Assembly (NCBI RefSeq): GCF_000016065.1
Contig: NC_009092.1
Span: 3,596,001-3,660,000 of the forward strand
Reading direction: 5' to 3'
From: Shewanella loihica PV-4
Lineage (GTDB): Bacteria > Pseudomonadota > Gammaproteobacteria > Enterobacterales > Shewanellaceae
DNA: 64,000 bases
Part shown: positions 35,146 through 44,695 of the stretch, in pieces
How positions within the stretch are numbered: position 1 is the first letter of the stretch
Layout: each line of letters opens with the position of its first letter
Notes under the pieces: model-generated
The model's database searches: none
The model's input: the letters and a program-made list of their open reading frames with translations, nothing else
What the model was told of the DNA's origin: nothing
Program-made: the position numbers and the translations under genes

Positions 35146-37872
35146 TTGCAAGGGATTCTGAGCTACTACAAACAGTGCTTTGCGCACGACAGCGCCGAGA
35201 TCAACCTCTGGTCGTGTCATAAGCTGGCCGAGCAAGATCAGCTGCTGCTACAGGGTGAAGATGAGCTTGCCAGTGGCTTCCTCCCCCGTCTCCCCTTGCC
35301 CCACACCTTAGCCTCGACGTTAATGAACCGCAGCGCCCTCTATCTGCGTGAGCGGGTATTGCTGCATTGCAGCCTGTTCTTTAGCGGCACCTTAGAGCTC
35401 AATGGCGAGAGGCGTAAGGTGGTTACACCGCTGCTCTATCGCGAGTGCCAGATACAGGCCGATGGCGATGAGATCTTTCTGCAGGCCAGCGAGTCATTAA
35501 CCGGCCAAAACCCATTTACCATCAACGAGGCGCTACTGGAAAAACTCGTGGTGGAAGGCCATAGCCTGACCCAGGATCTGCGCGATAACCCCACCGACGT
35601 GAGCGGCTGGATAGCCTGGCTGCGCGCCGGACAAGCCGATGTGGATGCCACCCAGCTACTGCATTTTCCCAAGCTGATTGATGAAGAGGTATTTGAAGGC
35701 TTAAGGCGCAAACGCAAAGGCTTTCTGGTAAGTCGCAGCCAGCTGGTGCTGGCCGAGCGATCCCTGGCCAGTCGCGGCATACTGCATGAACTCGACCTAT
35801 TGATGGCGACACCAGATCTTTCCCCGCCGCTACAGGCCCTGTTTGCCGAGCAACAGCCATCGCCCCAAAGCAAACGACAGGTCACAACCCAGCAAGATTG
35901 CCTGCCGGGACTGCTGAGTAATGCCCAGATGCAGGCGCTGAATATCGCCGCCAACCACACCCTAGGGCAGATCTCAGGCCCACCCGGCACGGGCAAAAGC
36001 TACACCATAGCCACCATAGCTGCCGAGCAGATATTGCGCGGCAAGTCGGTGCTGATCGCCGCCCACACAGATGTTGCCGTGGACGTGATAGCCGATAAGT
36101 TGCAGCAACAGTTTCAGCTGGGCAGCAGCCTGATCCGCGCCGGTTCGCCGCAATTTATCAAGCAGCTCAAGTCCCAGGTGGACGACATGCTCAACGGCAT
36201 TCATCCCGTCGCCAACAAGAAGGTAACTGACATCGCGCTGCAGAAGGCCTACAAGCAGCTCGAAATAGTGACCAGACAGCAAGCCAAGCTGGAACAGAGC
36301 TTTACCCGCCATTGCAAACGCGCCATAGGTCGCGGCCAGAAGCTGGCGAGGCTCGAGCAGCAAAAATCCCGCTGGCGCCTGCCCTGCTATAACTGGTTCT
36401 ATCGCGGCGGCATTAGGCGCTTCTCCCGCCAGTGGGAGGTGCTCGACAGCTTAAATGGCCTGATAGCGCAGAAAGAGAAACTCAGCCTTGAGTATCTACA
36501 GCTGGCCACAAGCCACAGACAAAGCCGCCTGCTGCAAAACAAGCGCAGCTCCCTGGTTAACTTTGCCAAGGCGATACGGGCGCGTCAGTCGGCGAAACAG
36601 CTGGAGGCCTTCTACAACACGGACTTCTCGGCGCTGCAGCAGACCTTTCCCATCTGGTTATCCAGCCTCGCCAACCTGCACAGGGTAATGCCCCTGCAGC
36701 AGGAGATGTTCGATCTGGTGATCATCGACGAGGCCACCCAGGCCAATATTGCCGAGTGTCTGCCCGCCCTGCAGCGCGCCAAGGCGGCGCTTGTGGTGGG
36801 CGACAGCAAACAGCTGAGACACTTCTCATTTCTGTCTCGCGAGAAACAAGCCAGCATTCAAACCCAGCTCGGTATAGCACCGGACAGACGCGGACTGCTG
36901 AGCTATCGCGATGCCAGCATGCTCGACCTAGTATCTGGCTCGTTGAGCGGCCAGGCCCAGGTTGCCTTTCTGGACGAGCACTTTCGCAGCAAGCCAGAGC
37001 TTATCCAGTTCAGTAATCAGGCCTTCTATCAAAATGCCCTCAAGGTGATGCAGCACAGGCCCTGCACCAGCTCGGGACACTTGCACAGAATTCAGGTTGA
37101 TGGGATGCGCGACGCCAAGGGAGTAAACCTCCTCGAGGCCGAGGCCTTGATGGACAAGCTAGCCAAGCTTATCGAGGAACAGGCCGATGCCTTGGTGCCC
37201 TCTAGCATCGGGGTGCTCTCCTGTTTTCGACATCAGACAGAGTATCTGTCGAAGCAGATCATAGCCCGGTTCAGCCTGGCACAGATAGAACGTCATCAGC
37301 TGCGGATCGCCACGCCTTTTGGCTTTCAAGGCGAGGAACGCGACATCATGCTGCTCTCCTTCAGCGTGACTGCACAAGACAGTCGCGCCGCGGCCTACCT
37401 TAACCGCGCCGATATGTTTAACGTGGCTATCACCCGCGCCAAACAGGCCCAGTGGCTATTTTTGTCATTGGATGAAACGGCGCTGCCTAACAATAATCTG
37501 CTGGCCAAATACCTCACCTCGGCGACCCAGTTTGAGGCCAAACACAACTATGTCGATGCGTTAGATGAGTTTGGTCAGTCGGTGACCCAGGCGCTGGAGG
37601 CAAAAGGCATCACAGTGTGGCGTGCCTACCATATGGCGGGGCTGGAGCTGGATATCCTCTGCCGTTACGGCGACCAGTATCTGGCGATAGACTTAATCGG
37701 CTATCCCGGCCCCTGGGAGGACTTCTTCGAGGTTAACCTCTACAAGCTACTGCAGCGCGCCGGCGTCAGCCTGATGCCGCTAAGCTACGGCCTGTGGAGC
37801 CAACAGCAAGCCCTGTGTATCGACCACATCTGTAAGCAGTTCGGTATAGCGCCAACCCAAGAGGTCGCTTGA
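35146..37872 (+). CDS. UPF1/DNA2-like superfamily 1 helicase with C-terminal nuclease-like domain
   Basis: 908 residues. Starts at a TTG (35146); an in-frame stop lies two codons upstream so no longer start exists. A 270-residue N-terminal domain precedes the motor: Walker A GPPGTGKS at 278-285, VAVDV region (motif Ia), DEAT at 528-531, GDSKQL (motif III), DEHFRSKPELI (IV), FQGEERDIMLLS (V) and NVAITRAKQAQW (VI). The final 120 residues (GLELDILCRYGDQYLAIDLIGYPGPWEDFF) resemble a PD-(D/E)xK or DUF559-type nuclease with D-x-L replacing E-x-K, hence perhaps inactive. ATP-driven DNA or RNA unwinding is expected; the pathway is unknown. Confidence 0.9.
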   Translation: MQGILSYYKQCFAHDSAEINLWSCHKLAEQDQLLLQGEDELASGFLPRLPLPHTLASTLMNRSALYLRERVLLHCSLFFSGTLELNGERRKVVTPLLYRECQIQADGDEIFLQASESLTGQNPFTINEALLEKLVVEGHSLTQDLRDNPTDVSGWIAWLRAGQADVDATQLLHFPKLIDEEVFEGLRRKRKGFLVSRSQLVLAERSLASRGILHELDLLMATPDLSPPLQALFAEQQPSPQSKRQVTTQQDCLPGLLSNAQMQALNIAANHTLGQISGPPGTGKSYTIATIAAEQILRGKSVLIAAHTDVAVDVIADKLQQQFQLGSSLIRAGSPQFIKQLKSQVDDMLNGIHPVANKKVTDIALQKAYKQLEIVTRQQAKLEQSFTRHCKRAIGRGQKLARLEQQKSRWRLPCYNWFYRGGIRRFSRQWEVLDSLNGLIAQKEKLSLEYLQLATSHRQSRLLQNKRSSLVNFAKAIRARQSAKQLEAFYNTDFSALQQTFPIWLSSLANLHRVMPLQQEMFDLVIIDEATQANIAECLPALQRAKAALVVGDSKQLRHFSFLSREKQASIQTQLGIAPDRRGLLSYRDASMLDLVSGSLSGQAQVAFLDEHFRSKPELIQFSNQAFYQNALKVMQHRPCTSSGHLHRIQVDGMRDAKGVNLLEAEALMDKLAKLIEEQADALVPSSIGVLSCFRHQTEYLSKQIIARFSLAQIERHQLRIATPFGFQGEERDIMLLSFSVTAQDSRAAAYLNRADMFNVAITRAKQAQWLFLSLDETALPNNNLLAKYLTSATQFEAKHNYVDALDEFGQSVTQALEAKGITVWRAYHMAGLELDILCRYGDQYLAIDLIGYPGPWEDFFEVNLYKLLQRAGVSLMPLSYGLWSQQQALCIDHICKQFGIAPTQEVA

Positions 37873-37941
37873 AGAAAATTCAATTGCCCACAGCCAGTTA
37901 ATACCGCAAGGTTAGGTTTTTAGATCAAATGGATAGTAAGT

Positions 37942-38916
37942 ATGTCAAAGGGAATGACACAGCTTAACCGGATACCTCTACCGTTTTTATTATCGGCGTT
38001 ATTGCTGACTCTATCACTGACCTCCACACTCGTTTTAGGGCTGCCAGAGGGTGCGGCAAACCTAGCCATCCCCTGCTTGGAAAATACCTACTTACAGGAT
38101 CCCCATATGGAGGCTCCCTGCACAAAGGACGTGATCGATAACACGGCAAACCTCACCGATCAGAATGATGCCATGCTGGAGAGCGGGCAAGAGGTCCATA
38201 TGGTGAGCGAAATCGAGCTCACCTTAGCTAGCAACGGAATTGATAGACAAGCCACACCGCAAATCAGCGCCGTCAAATTCCTCTCCGCCACCATGACACT
38301 TAGTTGTGATAGCGACTGTGACACCATGGACGGCCTGAACCGTCACGGCGGGCAGCTATTTACCGCCTTTAACCGTTACCTCGCCTACCTGCCTCAGCTT
38401 AATCTGGTGAGTGCCAAGGACTACAAGCTAGAAGACTCTAAGCTAAAAGGCTTTGAGCTAGAAGGCGATAGCGAGTCGCTGCTTATCCGCATCGGGCAAA
38501 GCAAGACAGAAATATCTAACTTATTAGCGGCGAACATTCAGAGCGAAATTAACGAAGGAAACCAACCCAGAGTTTACGTCAAACTCCTTGGCGAACATGA
38601 CTTAGTACTCCACCTCAAACTCATGCTTACAGGCAAAACCTGGTTAATCGCAGAGACCATTGAAGAGGGCTTGAGAAGCACAGAAACAGTTGAAGACGGC
38701 TTGAGCCTAGCAGAGCAACTGCCCTTGATTAACTTCAGTCAGAGCGAGTATGAGGTCTTTCATCAAAACAGGCCTTGGGCGGAGCATTTTGTAATGAATC
38801 AAATCCGCCTAAACCAATGCTGGCACAGAACAATCGCCGCGACACGACTCGCCCCCGACGGCACCACCACAACCCAGGACAGAGACGTCGTCACCTGCAA
38901 CTATCAATACCGATAA
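37942..38916 (+). CDS. Secreted or anchored hypothetical protein with internal repeats
   Basis: 324 residues with an N-terminal hydrophobic helix (about 11-33), probably a signal anchor or signal peptide, and cysteines in pairs (CLENTY, CTKD; CDSDCD; CWH, CNYQ) consistent with periplasmic disulfides. Two sets of short repeats are visible: KLEDS-KLKGF-ELEGD (15-bp units near 38431) and ETIEEGL/ETVEDGL (30-bp units near 38650). No family recognised. It is 70 bp downstream of the helicase but with a weak ribosome-binding site, so coupling is uncertain. Confidence 0.7.
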   Translation: MSKGMTQLNRIPLPFLLSALLLTLSLTSTLVLGLPEGAANLAIPCLENTYLQDPHMEAPCTKDVIDNTANLTDQNDAMLESGQEVHMVSEIELTLASNGIDRQATPQISAVKFLSATMTLSCDSDCDTMDGLNRHGGQLFTAFNRYLAYLPQLNLVSAKDYKLEDSKLKGFELEGDSESLLIRIGQSKTEISNLLAANIQSEINEGNQPRVYVKLLGEHDLVLHLKLMLTGKTWLIAETIEEGLRSTETVEDGLSLAEQLPLINFSQSEYEVFHQNRPWAEHFVMNQIRLNQCWHRTIAATRLAPDGTTTTQDRDVVTCNYQYR

Positions 38917-38966
38917 CGGCTCAGTCGCGCACAGCTATAACGAAGCCGCACAGCGCTAACGAATAT

Positions 38967-38999
38967 AAAAAAAGCGAACCACGTGGGTTCGCTTTTTTA
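38967..38999. terminator. Bidirectional terminator hairpin
   Basis: AAAAAAAGCGAACC pairs with GGTTCGCTTTTTT around ACGTG. Essentially the same hairpin recurs at 39148-39178 and 39318-39348, inside the tandem repeat. It ends the secreted-protein gene, and the later copies can also end gcvP on the minus strand. Confidence 0.88.
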
Positions 39000-39023
39000 T
39001 TTTGGTCAGTGTTAAGACACATC

Positions 39024-39487
39024 CCAAATGACGTTACTGCCGAAGATAAGACAAGGAAGCCTGCTGTTTTCGCCGCGCAGTTGACTCTAGTCAATGAGCA
39101 GCGAAAACAACGGGATGACGCCGTGCTATATAAACTGATTAGCCAACAAAAAGCGAACCACAAGGGTTCGCTTTTTTATCAGTTAGTCGATCACATAATT
39201 GCGTCGCTGACGAAGCTAAAGCAAGGCGGATTGAGAGCTTTCGCGCGCAGTTGACTCTAGTCAATGAGCAGCGAAAACAACGGGATGACGCCGTGCTATA
39301 TAAACTGATTAGCCAACAAAAAGCGAACCACAAGGGTTCGCTTTTTTATCAGTTAGCTAATCACATAATTGCGTCGCTGACGAAGCTAATGCAAGGCGGA
39401 TTGAGAGCTTTCGCGCGGAGTTGACTTGTGTCAATGAGCACGAAAGCTGAGATTCAACGCCGCAGTAGCGAGTCCAAGCAGCAATTA
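39024..39487. repeat. Tandem array of 170-bp noncoding repeat
   Basis: Unit 39074-39243 is repeated almost exactly at 39244-39413 (few mismatches, for example TCG/CTA and A/T), preceded by a diverged partial unit (38967-39073) and followed by a truncated one to 39487, where it reaches the gcvP stop. Each unit holds a palindrome TTGACT-CT-AGTCAA, flanking complementary arms TTTCGC/GCGAAA, and the GCGAACC terminator hairpin. No coding capacity. Short ORFs on both strands here only reflect the repeat. Confidence 0.9.
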
Positions 39488-42373
39488 TTTGTAATCGTCA
39501 ATCGGTGCACATGAGCACATTAGATTACGGTCACCGTACACGTCATCGATACGATTCACAGTCGGCCAGAACTTGTTAGCCTTAACCGCAGCCGTTGGGA
39601 ACACGGCCGTTTCACGGCTGTATGGACGTGAGTCGAACTCGCTGTCCATGATATCGGCCATGGTGTGTGGTGCGTTGTGCAGCGGATTGTTGTCCGCTGG
39701 CCACTCACCGGCTTCAACCTTAGCGATCTCGCCGCGAATAGCGACCATGGCTTCGATGAAGCGATCCAGCTCAGCCTTAGACTCAGATTCTGTTGGCTCG
39801 ATCATCAGGGTACCGGCAACCGGGAAGCTCATGGTCGGCGCGTGGAAACCGTAGTCGTTCAGACGCTTAGCGATATCCATCTCGGTGACGCCAGAGGCTT
39901 CTTTCAGCGGACGCAGGTCGATGATGCACTCGTGCGCTACGCGGTCATTACGGCCTGTGTAGAGCACAGGGTAATGGGCAGACAGCTTCTTCATCACATA
40001 GTTAGCGTTTAGCAGTGCCATCTGAGTAGACTGTCTCAGGCCCTGGTAACCCAGTAGCTTGATGTACATCCAGGTGATAGGCAGGATGCTGGCGCTGCCG
40101 TATGGCGCTGCCGATACCGCACCGTTGTTGTCTGACTCACGACCATGCTTAACCACGGCGTGACCGGCAACGAATGGCGCAAGGTGTGCTTTAACGCCGA
40201 TTGGGCCCATACCTGGTCCGCCGCCGCCGTGTGGAATGGCGAAGGTCTTGTGCAGGTTAAGGTGCGACACGTCTGCGCCGATTGAACCAGGTGAAGTCAG
40301 ACCTACCTGAGCGTTCATGTTGGCACCGTCCAGGTATACCTGGCCACCGTGCTGATGGATCACTTCACAGATCTCGCTGATGGTCTCTTCGTACACACCG
40401 TGAGTCGATGGGTAGGTCACCATGATACAAGAGAGGTTTTCGGCCACTTCGGCAGCCTTAGCCTTAAGATCTTCCATGTCCACGTTACCCTGTTTGTCAC
40501 AGGCGGTAACTACGATCTTCATGCCAGCAAGCTGGGCAGATGCAGGGTTAGTACCGTGGGCAGACTGAGGGATCAGACAGACGTTTCTGTGGCCTTCACC
40601 GCGAGACTCGTGGTACTTCTTGATAGCCAGCAGACCGGCGTATTCGCCCGAAGCGCCCGAGTTAGGCTGCATGCACATGGCGTCATAACCTGTGATGTCG
40701 ACCAACCAGTTTGATAGCTCTTCGATAAGCTCGGCATACCCCTGGGCTTGATCTTGCGGGCAGAAAGGATGCATATTGCCAAATTCTGGCCAGCTCACAG
40801 GCATCATCTCGGTTGCAGCGTTCAGCTTCATGGTGCAAGAACCCAGTGAGATCATCGAGTGGTTCAGTGCTAAATCTTTGTTTTCCAGACGCTTGATGTA
40901 ACGCATCATCTCAGTTTCGCTGTGGTAGCGATTGAACGTTGGATGCTCAAGGATAGCGTCTTGGCGTACCAGCTCGGCTGGAATTGAGTTGCTGCCATTA
41001 GCGATGATGTCGGCATCGATTGCCGCCACATCCAGCCCATGACCTTCGCCCAGTACGATATCAAACAGCTGCGCCACATCTTCACGCGTGGTGGTCTCAG
41101 CCATGGCGACACCTAAAATGCCGTCGCTGTCTATACGCAGGTTAACTTCACCGGCAATGGCGCGAGCCTGCGCGGCGGCGCTGTCGGCAACCTTGAAGGA
41201 AACGGTATCGAACCAAGTATTATTAACCAGCTCAACGCCTTTCGCTTTCAAGCCAGCGGCAAAGATGTCGGCCAGACGGTGGATACGATCGGCGATGATC
41301 TTCAGGCCTTGTGGGCCATGGAATACGGCGTAGAAAGAGGCCATGTTGGCCAGCAGCACCTGTGCGGTACAGATGTTTGAGTTAGCCTTTTCGCGGCGGA
41401 TATGCTGCTCACGAGTCTGCATCGCCATACGCAGTGCGCGGTTGCCGCGGGTATCTTGAGACACACCGATAATTCGGCCTGGCAGTGAACGCTTGTGTTG
41501 GTCGCGAGTCACGAAGAAGGCGGCGTGTGGACCACCAAAGCCCATTGGTACGCCGAAACGCTGAGCGCTACCGAAGACCACATCGGCGCCCATTGAGCCA
41601 GGCGACTTGAGCGATACCAACGACATGATGTCGGCGGCAACAGTCACGACGGCTTTCTTCTCTTGCAGCGCGGCAAACAGCTCGGTGAAGTCGGTGATTT
41701 GACCATAGTGGTTGGTGTATTGGAACAAGGCACCAAACAGCTCATAGTTAACCGCTTCGCTGGCTGGGCCAACCACGATTTCGAAACCGAAACATTCGGC
41801 GCGGGTCTTCACCACGTCGATAGTCTGTGGGAACACATCGTCGGCGATGAAGAAGATGTTAGCTTTCTTCGCCTTAGAGACACGCTTGGCCAGCGCCATG
41901 GCTTCGGCGGCTGCGGTGGCTTCGTCCAGCAAAGAGGCTGAAGCCAGGTCAAGACCGGTAAGATCCATCGACAGCTGTTGGAAGTTAAGGATGGCTTCCA
42001 GACGGCCCTGGGCGATCTCTGGCTGGTATGGGGTATACGCCGTGTACCAACCTGGATTTTCGAATACGTTACGCTGAATCACGCTTGGCACGATAGTGCC
42101 GTAGTAACCCATGCCGATGTAGCTCTTGAACACCTTGTTCTTATCCGCGTACTTGCGAATTGAGGCAAGGCCTTCGGCTTCGCCACAGGCGCTGCCAACG
42201 GCAAGATCGCGTCCAAGACGAATCGACTCAGGGACTATCTGCTGTGTCAAATCTTCTAAAGATTCTGCACCAACGAAGTTCAGCATCTCTTGCTGATCTG
42301 CGCTGTCCGGGCCGATATGACGACGGATAAATAGTTCGTGCTGCTCTAACTGAGTGAGGGTTTCAGTGGTCAT
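39485..42373 (-). CDS. gcvP: Glycine dehydrogenase (decarboxylating), P protein
   Basis: 962 residues, the single-chain form of the P protein (E. coli 957). It is the PLP-dependent enzyme that decarboxylates glycine and loads the aminomethyl group on the lipoyl arm of GcvH. The N-terminal half carries FIRRHIGP and [14 protein letters not shown]; the C-terminal half has the PLP-binding lysine K709 in [16 protein letters not shown]. Other family blocks: [11 protein letters not shown] and EPTESES. It is the third gene of gcvT-gcvH-gcvP. A 12-bp hairpin separates it from gcvH. Confidence 0.98.
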   Translation of the reverse strand: MTTETLTQLEQHELFIRRHIGPDSADQQEMLNFVGAESLEDLTQQIVPESIRLGRDLAVGSACGEAEGLASIRKYADKNKVFKSYIGMGYYGTIVPSVIQRNVFENPGWYTAYTPYQPEIAQGRLEAILNFQQLSMDLTGLDLASASLLDEATAAAEAMALAKRVSKAKKANIFFIADDVFPQTIDVVKTRAECFGFEIVVGPASEAVNYELFGALFQYTNHYGQITDFTELFAALQEKKAVVTVAADIMSLVSLKSPGSMGADVVFGSAQRFGVPMGFGGPHAAFFVTRDQHKRSLPGRIIGVSQDTRGNRALRMAMQTREQHIRREKANSNICTAQVLLANMASFYAVFHGPQGLKIIADRIHRLADIFAAGLKAKGVELVNNTWFDTVSFKVADSAAAQARAIAGEVNLRIDSDGILGVAMAETTTREDVAQLFDIVLGEGHGLDVAAIDADIIANGSNSIPAELVRQDAILEHPTFNRYHSETEMMRYIKRLENKDLALNHSMISLGSCTMKLNAATEMMPVSWPEFGNMHPFCPQDQAQGYAELIEELSNWLVDITGYDAMCMQPNSGASGEYAGLLAIKKYHESRGEGHRNVCLIPQSAHGTNPASAQLAGMKIVVTACDKQGNVDMEDLKAKAAEVAENLSCIMVTYPSTHGVYEETISEICEVIHQHGGQVYLDGANMNAQVGLTSPGSIGADVSHLNLHKTFAIPHGGGGPGMGPIGVKAHLAPFVAGHAVVKHGRESDNNGAVSAAPYGSASILPITWMYIKLLGYQGLRQSTQMALLNANYVMKKLSAHYPVLYTGRNDRVAHECIIDLRPLKEASGVTEMDIAKRLNDYGFHAPTMSFPVAGTLMIEPTESESKAELDRFIEAMVAIRGEIAKVEAGEWPADNNPLHNAPHTMADIMDSEFDSRPYSRETAVFPTAAVKANKFWPTVNRIDDVYGDRNLMCSCAPIDDYK

Positions 42374-42494
42374 GATTAACCTAGTTCCATATTTGCCAGT
42401 ATCCTAGCTGTAGGGGGCTGGTGTTACCGGTCTCGTTGTTTGATGTGGTTCTACTTCTCGTTATCGGCCTGCATATTGCGCGGGCTTATAACGA

Positions 42495-42529
42495 ACGAAG
42501 CCCCATCTCTTTGCGATATGGGGCTTCGT
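42495..42529 (-). other. 12-bp hairpin between gcvH and gcvP
   Basis: ACGAAGCCCCAT at 42495-42506 pairs perfectly with ATGGGGCTTCGT at 42518-42529 around an 11-base loop. It lies about 12 bases after the gcvH stop and has no T-run on either strand, so it is more likely an RNA-stability or processing element than a simple terminator. Confidence 0.75.
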
Positions 42530-42541
42530 AGGCATCGACAA

Positions 42542-42931
42542 TTACTCTTCGTCGATAACCGCTTGATAGCCTTCGGCATCAAGCAAATTGTCTAGTTCGC
42601 TCAGGTCGCTTGGCATGATGCGGAAGAACCAGCCATCACCGTATGCGTCGCTGTTAACCAGCTCAGGAGAATCTTCTAGCGCTTCGTTAACCGCTACCAC
42701 TTCACCTGAAACGGGTGCGTAGATGTCTGAAGCGGCTTTAACCGACTCGGCTACCGCGCAGTCATCGCCGGCGCTAACACTGTCGCCCACTTCTGGCAGC
42801 TCAACGAATACCATGTCGCCTAGCAACTCTTGGGCGTGCTCACTGATACCAACAGTGTATGAACCGTCTTCTTCTCTGCGGATCCATTCGTGTGAAGAAG
42901 CGTATTTCAATTCAGTCGGAATATTGCTCAT
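42542..42931 (-). CDS. gcvH: Glycine cleavage system H protein
   Basis: 129 residues, the standard length. H protein shuttles the methylamine group of glycine on a lipoyl arm between GcvP, GcvT and the L protein. Lipoyl attachment site K65 lies in the conserved [12 protein letters not shown] segment. AAGGA is nine bases before the ATG. Lies 190 bp after gcvT and 168 bp before gcvP, longer gaps than in many species. Confidence 0.98.
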   Translation of the reverse strand: MSNIPTELKYASSHEWIRREEDGSYTVGISEHAQELLGDMVFVELPEVGDSVSAGDDCAVAESVKAASDIYAPVSGEVVAVNEALEDSPELVNSDAYGDGWFFRIMPSDLSELDNLLDAEGYQAVIDEE

Positions 42932-43124
42932 TATTTTTGTTCCTTGTTCCGTAGTGCTAAATTTTAAAAACTAAGACTGTATAACCACTCAAGCGCCTGT
43001 CATTCGACTGGGTCAGCCGATATTTTAGCAGCTTTGGCCCGAGTTGCTTAGGTAGAGCAACCCGGCCCCGCTATTGCCCTTTTGGCAGCCTGACGGCTAA
43101 ACAGGGATAACCCTTATCAAACAG

Positions 43125-44219
43125 TTAGAAAGCCTGCTTACCGTTGCGCACGAAGCTAGGTGCGATCACTTTAACAGGGACGCGCTTCTTACGCATCTCT
43201 ACTTCTGCGACATCGCCAACAGAATTTGGCACCCGGGCCATGGCGATTGAGTAGCCCAGAGTAGGAGAGAAGGTGCCGCTGGTGATAGCGCCCTGCTGCT
43301 CAACGCCGTCTGCGTCGGTGAAGAAGACTGGCATGCCGGTGCGCAGTACGCCCTTGGCTTCCATCACCAGACCAACTAGCTTATCTGTGCCGGCGGCCTT
43401 GATAGCGGCTAGCGCTTCGCGGCCGATGAAGTCACGGTCTTCAGGTTCCCAGGCGATGGTCCAGCCCATGTTGGCCGCTAGCGGGTTAACGCTCTCGTCC
43501 ATATCTTGGCCGTACAGGTTCATGCCTGCTTCTAAACGTAGGGTGTCGCGGGCGCCCAGACCGCATGGCTTAACGCCATTGTCTAGCAGGGCTTGCCACA
43601 GGGCTTCGGCTTCAGCCTCGGGTACGATGATCTCGTAACCGGCTTCGCCTGTGTAACCTGTGGTTGCGATGAAGAGAGAGCCAGACTGCACACCGAAGAA
43701 AGGCTTCATGCCTTCAACCGCTGCGTTTTGCTCGTCGGTAAATACCGCCGCCGCTTTCGCCTTAGCGTTAGGACCTTGAACGGCGATCATCGCCAGCTCA
43801 GGACGCTCAGTGACAGTCACGTCATAGCCTTTAACTTGCTCGGTGATCCAGGCGAGATCTTTCTCGCGAGTGGCCGAGTTCACTACGATACGGTAATGGG
43901 TGTCGCTGAGATAATAGGTGATCAGGTCGTCGATAACGCCTGCATTGTGGTCTAACATGCCACCGTAGAGTGCCTTACCCGGCACCTTGAGTTTGGCGAC
44001 GTCGTTGGCCAGTAGCTTACGAAGAAAATCACAGGCCTCAGCACCCGTAACATCAACTACTGTCATGTGAGACACGTCAAACATACCTGCGTCTTGACGC
44101 ACAACATGGTGTTCTTCGATTTGAGAGCCGTAGTTTAGCGGCATGTCCCAACCGTGAAAGTCGACCATTTTGGCGTTAGCTTCTAGGTGCTTGTTAAAGA
44201 GTACAGTTTTATTAGCCAT
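43125..44219 (-). CDS. gcvT: Glycine cleavage system T protein (aminomethyltransferase)
   Basis: 364 residues, same length as E. coli GcvT. It releases ammonia from the aminomethyl-lipoyl arm and transfers the methylene to tetrahydrofolate. Family blocks: [38 protein letters not shown] with the catalytic Asp region, [20 protein letters not shown], and [17 protein letters not shown] ribosome-binding site precedes the ATG. First gene of gcvTHP and preceded by a leader of about 290 bases. Confidence 0.98.
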   Translation of the reverse strand: MANKTVLFNKHLEANAKMVDFHGWDMPLNYGSQIEEHHVVRQDAGMFDVSHMTVVDVTGAEACDFLRKLLANDVAKLKVPGKALYGGMLDHNAGVIDDLITYYLSDTHYRIVVNSATREKDLAWITEQVKGYDVTVTERPELAMIAVQGPNAKAKAAAVFTDEQNAAVEGMKPFFGVQSGSLFIATTGYTGEAGYEIIVPEAEAEALWQALLDNGVKPCGLGARDTLRLEAGMNLYGQDMDESVNPLAANMGWTIAWEPEDRDFIGREALAAIKAAGTDKLVGLVMEAKGVLRTGMPVFFTDADGVEQQGAITSGTFSPTLGYSIAMARVPNSVGDVAEVEMRKKRVPVKVIAPSFVRNGKQAF

Positions 44220-44521
44220 TATTATCTCTTCTTTTTTTGCCCTTTTCGGGTCTTACCTGGCGGTGCCTCAGCGCTAGGGCATGATTGATGAAATGGGGCA
44301 AAGGCCGAAAGGGTCGGTCAAGCACTATCTTGTCATCAATAGGCGGTAGCGAAGCAGACGGTCATGGTGAACCGTCTCGAACTGACACACCTGAACCTAG
44401 GGTACGTAGGGCCAGGATGTGATTGCAAAGATGAGTTTTTGCATCAATTGCGTCGAATAAGATGCATCAACAAATTCTGTTTTAAGATACGCGCTTGGTA
44501 TCAAAATGCGGCGAAATTATA
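44220..44521 (-). promoter_or_regulatory. gcvT promoter and long leader
   Basis: On the minus strand a perfect -10 box TATAAT (44516-44521) has TTGTATAC about 17-19 bases upstream. Transcription would start near 44509, giving an untranslated leader of about 290 bases. It contains a stem AGACGGT/ACCGTCT (44356-44377) and CCGA/TCGG and CCC/GGG hairpins closer to the ATG. I looked for a glycine riboswitch and could not align its conserved cores, so a regulatory RNA is possible but unproven. Confidence 0.6.
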
Positions 44522-44583
44522 CCTTGCGTCACAGTTTTGTATACAAGAGAATTTTCTAATCCGAACCATTTTCCCATTACTTT

Positions 44584-44619
44584 TTCTCATGTTTAAAATG
44601 TAGTTTTTTTACATGAGAA
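44584..44619. other. Inverted repeat between gcvT promoter and ubiI
   Basis: TTCTCATGT (44584-44592) and ACATGAGAA (44611-44619) are perfect complements with an 18-base loop rich in T. On the minus strand it follows the ubiI stop by about 75 bp; it may end the ubi operon or serve as an operator for gcvT. Confidence 0.55.
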
Positions 44620-44695
44620 TCCGTATATCAAATCAAATGATGTCAACCACTTGTATTTAAAAACAAAATGATAAGGTGCCGCATTTTTCCCGAGC

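Noticed and set aside
38775..39254. 159-residue ORF over the 39-kb repeats
   Set aside because: It overlaps the secreted-protein gene in another frame and runs through the repeat array.
38921..39333. Two minus-strand ORFs with the same N-terminal residues
   Set aside because: Their identity comes from the 170-bp repeat; neither has a ribosome-binding site and both cross terminator hairpins.
39024..39487. CRISPR array
   Set aside because: Units are 170 bp, near-identical throughout, without spacers; no cas genes nearby.
44220..44509. Glycine riboswitch upstream of gcvT
   Set aside because: Conserved glycine-aptamer cores could not be aligned on the minus strand, so only a generic leader is annotated.
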